A stretch of 64,000 nt of DNA from Metabacillus endolithicus (lineage in GTDB: Bacteria > Bacillota > Bacilli > Bacillales > Bacillaceae): assembly GCF_023078335.1 (NCBI RefSeq), contig NZ_CP095550.1, forward strand, positions 2,338,001 to 2,402,000. Reading direction: 5' to 3'. This document shows, piece by piece, positions 58,794 to 64,000 of the stretch. Below the pieces are notes generated by a model, which saw nothing but the letters and a program-made list of their open reading frames with translations, was not told the DNA's origin and did not search any database. The translations under genes and the position numbers were made by a program. How positions within the stretch are numbered: position 1 is the first letter of the stretch; every line of letters starts with the position of its first letter.

Positions 58794-60902
58794 CTATGAA
58801 ACTAGCTCTTTTTGTTCGCCAAATATCGACTTTTCTAACAGCTCTGCAACATCATATGTGCTCACTGTTTCTTCTACTTCTTTTGCTTTTGTTCCATCAC
58901 TTAACATCGTTAAGCAATACGGACAGCCTGAGCTGATTACCGATGGATTCACAGCCAATGCTTGCTCTGTTCTTGCAACGTTAATGCGGCTTCCTGTATC
59001 TTCTTCTGTCCACATTAAGCCTCCACCAGCTCCACAGCACATTCCTTTTTCACGATTTCGTTCCATTTCAATAAGCTTCACACCAGGAATTGCTTTTAAA
59101 ATATTACGTGGTGCATCATACACTTCATTGTATCTACCTAGGTAACAGGAATCGTGGAACGTGATTGTTTCATTAACAGGAAGACTTGGTTTAAGTTTTC
59201 CTGAAGCCACTAACTCTGCAAGCAATTCCGTATGATGATATACCTCTGCTTCTAACCCAAAGTCAGGATATTCATTTTTAAAGATGTTATAAGCATGTGG
59301 ATCGATTGTGACGATCTTTTTTACATCATTTTTCACAAATTCATCAATATTTTTCGTTGCTAGCTCTTGGAATAAAAACTCATTTCCAAGGCGACGCGGT
59401 GTATCTCCAGAGTTTTTCTCTTTATTACCAAGAATCGCAAATTTAACGCCAGCTTCGTTAAGAAGCTTTGCAAAAGATAAGGCGATTTTTTGGCTGCGGT
59501 TATCGTAAGAGCCCATAGAGCCAACCCAGAATAAGTATTCAAACTCTTCTCCTGCTTTGCTCATTTCTTTTACCGTTGGAACGTGTACATCTTCGCGAGC
59601 TTCACGCCATGTTTCACGCTCTTTTCGGTTAAGCCCCCAAGGATTTCCTTGACGTTCAATGTTTGTCATTGCACGCTGAGCATCCGCATCCATTTTTCCT
59701 TCTGTTAGGACTAGATAACGACGCATATCAATGATTTTATCAACATGCTCATTCATAACAGGACATTGATCTTCACAGTTACGGCACGTTGTACAAGCCC
59801 AAATTTCTTCTTCTGTAATTACATCACCGATTAATGAAGCACTATAGCCTGTTGCTGCCGTTTCTTGCGCCCCAGAACTTGCTGCCATCATCGCAATTTG
59901 ATTTCCTTTTGTTCCACTAAATGCTACTGCTGGCACCCATGGTTGCTTTTGTGTAACAGCTGCTCCTGTAAAGGTTAAATGGTCACGGAGCTTAATGATT
60001 AGGTCCATTGGAGAAAGAATTTTCCCTGTCCCTGTTGCCGGACACATATTTGTACAGCGTCCACATTCTACACAAGCATATAAATCAATTAACTGTGGTT
60101 GTGTGAAGTCTTCAATTTTGCCAACCCCGAATGATTCTTGTGTTTCATCTTCGAAATCAATTTTTTCAAGCTTACCAGGGTTTGATGTGCGATTAAAATA
60201 CACATTCGCAGGCCCAGCAATTAAATGCGCATGCTTTGATTGTGGTACATACACTAAGAACGTTAATAAGAAAAGTAAATGGATCCACCATGCAATATAG
60301 AAAATAACGATAGATCCTGTTTTGCCTACAAAGCTAAGTAACAAAGCAAATGATGAAGCTAGTGGCTCAGACCATGTTAGATCATGATCATGCCAGATTA
60401 AGCCCATTCCATTACCAAGCAGTACAGATAGCATTAAGCCACCGATGAAAAGTAATACTAGTCCTGATTTAAAGCCTCGTTTTAAGCGAACAAGCTTCTC
60501 CACATAACGACGGTGAAACGCCCAAACTACAGCAACTAAAATCATAAAAGTAATAATTTCTTGGAAAAATGTAAACGCCGGATACAGCGGTCCAAGCGGC
60601 AGATGTGCACCTGGTACTAAGCCTTTAATAATAAAATCAATGGCCCCAAATTGAACTAGAATAAAGCCATAGAAAAACATCACATGAATGATTCCACTTT
60701 TCTTATCTTTTAAGAGCTTTTTCTGTCCAAACACATTCACCCAAATTTTTTCTAATCTTTCTTTTACCTTCCCATCAAATTCGACTTTTTTGCCTAGCTT
60801 AATATAAGCCATTCTTGTACGAATTAAGTAGATGAAAAGATGAGCTGCGTAAGCGGTTACAATTAAAAATGCAAGTAAATTTACCCAAAGTAATGCGCCC
60901 AT
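58794..60902 (-). CDS. ywjF: Membrane iron-sulfur oxidoreductase YwjF (heterodisulfide reductase-related)
   Basis: A 702-residue protein. Several N-terminal membrane segments (about 1-260) resemble the NarI/HdrE-type haem-binding region. Two 4Fe-4S motifs follow (CVECGRCTNMCP and CTTCRNCEDQCP), then two CCG domains (TFHDSCYLGRYNEVYD, GMCCGAGGGLMW, SSGCPYCLTM). It probably passes electrons from acyl-CoA dehydrogenases via ETF to quinone, a role supported here by context only. I start at the ATG of MGALLWVNL by similarity to B. subtilis; an upstream TTG is possible. The promoter region has a FadR-like box. Confidence 0.9.
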   Translation of the reverse strand: MGALLWVNLLAFLIVTAYAAHLFIYLIRTRMAYIKLGKKVEFDGKVKERLEKIWVNVFGQKKLLKDKKSGIIHVMFFYGFILVQFGAIDFIIKGLVPGAHLPLGPLYPAFTFFQEIITFMILVAVVWAFHRRYVEKLVRLKRGFKSGLVLLFIGGLMLSVLLGNGMGLIWHDHDLTWSEPLASSFALLLSFVGKTGSIVIFYIAWWIHLLFLLTFLVYVPQSKHAHLIAGPANVYFNRTSNPGKLEKIDFEDETQESFGVGKIEDFTQPQLIDLYACVECGRCTNMCPATGTGKILSPMDLIIKLRDHLTFTGAAVTQKQPWVPAVAFSGTKGNQIAMMAASSGAQETAATGYSASLIGDVITEEEIWACTTCRNCEDQCPVMNEHVDKIIDMRRYLVLTEGKMDADAQRAMTNIERQGNPWGLNRKERETWREAREDVHVPTVKEMSKAGEEFEYLFWVGSMGSYDNRSQKIALSFAKLLNEAGVKFAILGNKEKNSGDTPRRLGNEFLFQELATKNIDEFVKNDVKKIVTIDPHAYNIFKNEYPDFGLEAEVYHHTELLAELVASGKLKPSLPVNETITFHDSCYLGRYNEVYDAPRNILKAIPGVKLIEMERNREKGMCCGAGGGLMWTEEDTGSRINVARTEQALAVNPSVISSGCPYCLTMLSDGTKAKEVEETVSTYDVAELLEKSIFGEQKELVS

Positions 60903-61208
60903 GTTGCTTCCCCCAATCTCCCAATTGTTACGGTCTACTGTTTCCCCTTTGAACAACAGTCAATTTCTCATTTTCTGAATTTACTTATATCTCTATCATA
61001 ATAAATGAATGAGCATTCAGTCAATATTTTTTTGATTTGTATTTATAATTGCTGGTTGTACAATGTATTCTTGATGTTTTTTATTATGCATTTGTTCAGG
61101 AAAGAATCTAAAGACTACATAAAAAAGAAAAATCCGCTAAAAATAAATAAAACTTACTGATTATCTTTTTACTTTTCGTAAAACTATATGCTGCTAGGAG
61201 GATGGCGT
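60903..61208. other. Divergent region ywjF/cls
   Basis: A 306-bp region holding the FadR-like box near ywjF, then AT-rich sequence up to the cls ribosome binding site. No further gene seen. Confidence 0.55.
61006..61023. promoter_or_regulatory. FadR-like operator upstream of ywjF
   Basis: TGAATGAGCATTCAGTCA matches 14 of 17 defined positions of the B. subtilis FadR (YsiA) box TGAATGAMTANTCATTCA. Confidence 0.7.
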
Positions 61209-62411
61209 TTGAACATCGTATTCATTATTTGCTTTTTCATAGTGGCACTGATCTGCTGGTGGACAATTGATTATCACCTTGGCAGAAGAAGTCATCTTGC
61301 AACATCAAAGTATACGCAATTTCCTCAACGCAAAAGTGATATTACCCTTATGACAGATGGAGATACATTATATAAAGATCTTTTTGAGAGCATTAAAAAT
61401 AGTACAAAAAGTATTCATGTGCTATTCTTCATTGTGAAAAATGATGAAATCAGTGATGAATTTTTAACGATTCTGGGTGATAAAGCCAGTCATGGTGTTG
61501 AAGTGCGCCTTTTACTGGACTATGTGGGTAGCTCGAAGCTTACGAAAAAAAGGATTCAGGCTCTTAAGGACAAGGGTGTTCGCCTTGCTTTTTCACATAA
61601 ACCTAAGCTTCCTTTTCTTTTTTATACTTTACAAGCACGAAATCATCGGAAAATAACTGTTTTAGATGGTAAAACGTCTTATTTAGGCGGCTTTAATATT
61701 GGAAAAGAGTATCTTGGAAATGATCCAAAGTTAGGGTATTGGAGAGATTTTCATCTAAAAATTACAGGAGAAGGTACGGCTGATTTACAGAAACAGTTTT
61801 TAAAGGATTGGTTTGACTCGACTGGTGAAAACGATGTAGAAAATCCTGAGTATTACCCTGCCTTGCCTATTGGCAAAAGTGAGCATATGTTCATTTCTAC
61901 ATATGGAGAAAATCTTGAAAAACATTTTATTTCATTTATTCGAGATGCTAAGCAAGACATTTTAATTTGCTCACCTTATTTTATCCCCGGTAAGGTCATT
62001 TTGGATGAGCTTTTAGCTGCTTTAGCCAGAGGTGTACGCGTCCAAATTATGGTGCCGATGGGAAAGGATCATCCACTTGTAAAAGAAGCTTCGTTCCCAT
62101 ATTTTGGTCCACTAATACTGGCAGGTTGTGAAATTCATCGCTATTATCATGGCTTTTTTCACGCAAAAATGATTATGATTGACGATCATCTTTGTGACAT
62201 TGGAACAGCAAATTTTGATAAAAGAAGTTTTTATTTAAATGATGAAATGAACTGCCTCATCTATGACCGACAATTCATTCAAGAGGTAAAGACGTTTGTT
62301 CAAGGTGACTTTGGTCGTTCAGAATTGTTAACATACCAAGCCTATCAGAAGCGTTCGTTATTTGAAAAAGGAAAGGAAAAGTTTGCAACGTTGGTGTCAC
62401 ATTTTTTGTGA
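61209..62411 (+). CDS. clsB: Cardiolipin synthase family phospholipase D protein (YwjE)
   Basis: A 400-residue membrane-anchored enzyme with one N-terminal hydrophobic segment (about 1-20) and two HKD motifs: NHRKITVLDGKTSYLGGFN and FHAKMIMIDDHLCDIGTANF. It should condense phosphatidylglycerols to cardiolipin. The start is a TTG 7 nt after AGGAGG; the in-frame ATG at 61188 lies upstream of that site. Synteny with ywjD and ywjF supports YwjE. Only one membrane segment is visible, fewer than in ClsA-type enzymes. Confidence 0.9.
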   Translation: MNIVFIICFFIVALICWWTIDYHLGRRSHLATSKYTQFPQRKSDITLMTDGDTLYKDLFESIKNSTKSIHVLFFIVKNDEISDEFLTILGDKASHGVEVRLLLDYVGSSKLTKKRIQALKDKGVRLAFSHKPKLPFLFYTLQARNHRKITVLDGKTSYLGGFNIGKEYLGNDPKLGYWRDFHLKITGEGTADLQKQFLKDWFDSTGENDVENPEYYPALPIGKSEHMFISTYGENLEKHFISFIRDAKQDILICSPYFIPGKVILDELLAALARGVRVQIMVPMGKDHPLVKEASFPYFGPLILAGCEIHRYYHGFFHAKMIMIDDHLCDIGTANFDKRSFYLNDEMNCLIYDRQFIQEVKTFVQGDFGRSELLTYQAYQKRSLFEKGKEKFATLVSHFL

Positions 62412-62489
62412 AATTATTGGTGCTCAGGGTGTGGGACCTCTCATGCTCTTTGGCGCTGAAATCGTATACTTTAGAACAGGAGGGAGATC

Positions 62490-63446
62490 ATGATTATTCG
62501 ATTCGGCTATGTGTCACATGCTCTTTCTCTATGGGATTGCTCACCAGCCAAAACATTAACATTCACAAGATGGAAAAAGCTCGAAGAACAAGAACGACAC
62601 GAGCAATTATTGTTTGTAACGAAGCAAAATCTAGAACACACATTACGAATGATGCACTACAATATTGCCCACGAAATAATGGTATACAGGATGTCATCAT
62701 CGATTGTTCCGCTAGCGACTCATCCTGAGGTACTTTGGGATTATCAAACACCATTTAAAGATTTACTTACTGAAATTGGGGATTTGGTGAAAAAGTATAA
62801 GCTGCGGACAAGTTTTCATCCCAATCAGTTCACACTGTTTACAAGTGATAAAAAGCATATTACAGAAAATGCAGTTGGCGATATGACCTATCATTATGAT
62901 TTATTGGATGCGATGGGACTTGCAGATGAAGCCATTATTAACATCCATGTTGGCGGAGCTTATGGGGATAAGATAAAGGCTACAGAACGTTTTCATCAAA
63001 ATATCAAAAAACTGCCACCACATATAAAAAAGCGAATGACTCTAGAAAATGATGATAAAACTTATACAACATCAGAAACATTAGCCATTTGTCAAAAAGA
63101 GCAAATTCCTCTTTTGTTTGATTATCATCATTACATGGCAAATAAAGATGATGATGAGAATTTTTTAGAGCTGCTTCCTACTATTTTTGATACGTGGGAG
63201 TGGGTCGGAATACACCCCAAAATACATGTTTCCTCTCCAAAGTCTGAGAAGGAATTCCGCAGTCATGCTGATTATGTTGATGCTGAGTTTTTAATGCCGT
63301 TATTAAAAGGGTTAAAAGAATTGAATGTTGATGTAGATTTGATGATTGAAGCGAAGCAGAAGGATAAAGCCGCATTGAAGCTTTGTGAAGATGTTGCGAA
63401 GATTCGAGGGGTTAAGCGGATTGGTGGCGCTACTATAGAATGGTAG
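62490..63446 (+). CDS. uvsE: UV damage endonuclease UvsE (YwjD)
   Basis: A 318-residue UvdE/UvsE-type endonuclease that nicks DNA 5' to UV photoproducts. It is a TIM barrel with [41 protein letters not shown] and [10 protein letters not shown], containing metal-binding His, Glu and Asp residues. CAGGAGGG precedes the ATG. It is 78 bp downstream of clsB on the same strand, as in B. subtilis. I saw no clear LexA box, and it is more likely a spore or growth-phase gene. Confidence 0.92.
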   Translation: MIIRFGYVSHALSLWDCSPAKTLTFTRWKKLEEQERHEQLLFVTKQNLEHTLRMMHYNIAHEIMVYRMSSSIVPLATHPEVLWDYQTPFKDLLTEIGDLVKKYKLRTSFHPNQFTLFTSDKKHITENAVGDMTYHYDLLDAMGLADEAIINIHVGGAYGDKIKATERFHQNIKKLPPHIKKRMTLENDDKTYTTSETLAICQKEQIPLLFDYHHYMANKDDDENFLELLPTIFDTWEWVGIHPKIHVSSPKSEKEFRSHADYVDAEFLMPLLKGLKELNVDVDLMIEAKQKDKAALKLCEDVAKIRGVKRIGGATIEW

Positions 63447-63466
63447 TGCCATTTTCCTACTTAAAA

Positions 63467-63480
63467 TGGTAACGTTTTCA
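63467..63480. promoter_or_regulatory. cre-like site, distal, upstream of beta-amylase
   Basis: On the minus strand TGAAAACGTTACCA, one mismatch to TGWAARCGYTWWCW. Confidence 0.5.
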
Positions 63481-63533
63481 CTTGATTTATATGAATGATC
63501 TGGGTTATCCTTTATTCTACAACGGTGCACTTA

Positions 63534-63571
63534 CATTTCTTTTTGTGCAATCGGTTGCGCAAAAAGAAATG
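63534..63571. promoter_or_regulatory. Long palindrome between uvsE and beta-amylase
   Basis: CATTTCTTTTTGTGCAA is inverted as TTGCGCAAAAAGAAATG around TCGG. It could be the uvsE terminator. Its centre GCAATCGGTTGC also resembles a LacI/MalR-type operator. Confidence 0.6.
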
Positions 63572-63574
63572 TTT

Positions 63575-63588
63575 TGTAAGCGTTTAAA
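63575..63588. promoter_or_regulatory. cre-like site, proximal, upstream of beta-amylase
   Basis: TGTAAGCGTTTAAA, one mismatch to the cre consensus, 33 bp before the ATG. Confidence 0.6.
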
Positions 63589-63620
63589 ATAAACCGTTGT
63601 ACAACAAAGGAGGATGTTAT

Positions 63621-64000
63621 ATGTGTCATTTTTTCAAAAGGTTTGGAATTAGCTTACTCATTATTCTACTTACCGTATCTTCTCTTTTTTCACCCTCAGC
63701 AAGCGCAGACATCAAATCAGATTATAAAACATACGTCATGGCACCACTTACTAAAATCACAAACTGGAGTGATTTTGCAAAGCAGTTGGCTACTTTAAAA
63801 AGCAATGGGGTATATGCTTTAACAACTGATGTTTGGTGGGGTGATGTTGAAAAAAACGGCAACAATCAATTTGATTGGTCCTACTATCGTCAATATGCAC
63901 AAACTGTAAGAGAATCAGGACTTAAATGGGTTCCGATCATCTCTACACATCAATGTGGCGGTAATGTTGGTGATGATTGCAATATTCCAATACCAAGCTG
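63621..64000 (+). CDS. Secreted beta-amylase (GH14), cut by the window end
   Basis: The first 126 codons are visible. A signal peptide (MCHFFKRFGISLLIILLTVS, cleavage after the SPSASA region near residue 29) is followed by the GH14 start: YKTYVMAPLTKI, LKSNGVYALTTDVWWGDVEK and KWVPIISTHQCGGNVGDDC. The Asp and His in these blocks are conserved glucose-binding residues of bacterial beta-amylases, which release maltose from starch ends. AAAGGAGG precedes the ATG. Two cre-like sites upstream suggest glucose repression. The catalytic Glu residues and any starch-binding domain lie beyond the window. Confidence 0.9.
   Translation, partial: MCHFFKRFGISLLIILLTVSSLFSPSASADIKSDYKTYVMAPLTKITNWSDFAKQLATLKSNGVYALTTDVWWGDVEKNGNNQFDWSYYRQYAQTVRESGLKWVPIISTHQCGGNVGDDCNIPIPS

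Noticed and set aside
62408..62728. Plus-strand reading frame overlapping the start of uvsE
   Set aside because: It is an out-of-frame shadow of uvsE, which has its own GGAGGG site and full family similarity.

Overview
The window looks like a chromosomal segment of a low-GC, spore-forming Bacillaceae (Bacillus or a close relative). The evidence is gene content and order. Spo0F, SpoIIR, RacA and a YhcN/YlaJ-type lipoprotein mark an endospore former. The order ywlG-rpiB-ywlE-mntP-tsaC-ywlB-spoIIR-prmC-prfA-ywkD-racA-tdk-rpmE-rho-murAB-fbaA-spo0F-ywjG-pyrG-rpoE-acdA-ywjF-ywjE-ywjD follows the ywj/ywk/ywl region of B. subtilis, and most genes lie on the minus strand. Ribosome binding sites are strong (AGGAGG-like). 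I see no phage, IS element, rRNA or tRNA. Species cannot be decided from the sequence.

Layout. 1-9.7 kb: housekeeping genes (ywlG, rpiB, ywlE, mntP, tsaC), with a small chemoreceptor, a YcgQ/YcgR/CobW-type membrane set and an esterase inserted; a DnaA-box cluster lies at the start of tsaC. 9.8-11.7 kb: two plus-strand genes for secreted low-complexity repeat proteins. 11.8-15 kb: spoIIR, prmC, prfA, ywkD. 15.1-20.3 kb: a NikABCDE-type ABC transporter behind a Fur-like box. 20.7-29.3 kb: racA, tdk, rpmE, rho, murAB, fbaA, spo0F, ywjG. 29.3-36.3 kb: a 5-oxoproline (pxp/kip) locus that also carries biotin carboxylase, biotin carrier protein and an NRAMP-like transporter, with a TnrA/GlnR box between its two arms. 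36.5-46.9 kb: a beta-glucan locus (wall-anchored GH5 cellulase, chemoreceptor, GH1 beta-glucosidase, LacI-type regulator, ABC importer) studded with GGAAACCGNTTTCC-like operators. 47.1-49.6 kb: pyrG, with a GGGC-start attenuator, and rpoE. 50.1-60.9 kb: a butyryl/isobutyryl-CoA oxidation set (thiolase, 3-hydroxyacyl-CoA dehydrogenase, two acyl-CoA dehydrogenases, TetR regulator, IcmF mutase, Fe-S oxidoreductase YwjF) with shared palindromic operators. 61.2-64 kb: cardiolipin synthase, UV endonuclease and the start of a secreted beta-amylase.

Seven genes (cobW-like, tsaC, murAB, accB, the NRAMP-like gene, the cellulase and acdA) are each broken by a small indel. At least murAB and tsaC are expected to be important or essential, and every gene regains normal family length after one correction. 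The simplest reading is base-level assembly error, and I annotate them as single genes.

The most unusual structures are: two arrays 28 kb apart with an exact 52-bp period and a shared hairpin; a DnaA-box cluster at tsaC; the pxp locus holding all four modules of a urea-carboxylase-like enzyme as separate genes; a secreted acidic repeat protein with a recurring alanine/histidine module; and a family of dispersed TTCGACAAA...GTGACAGGCAC repeats.
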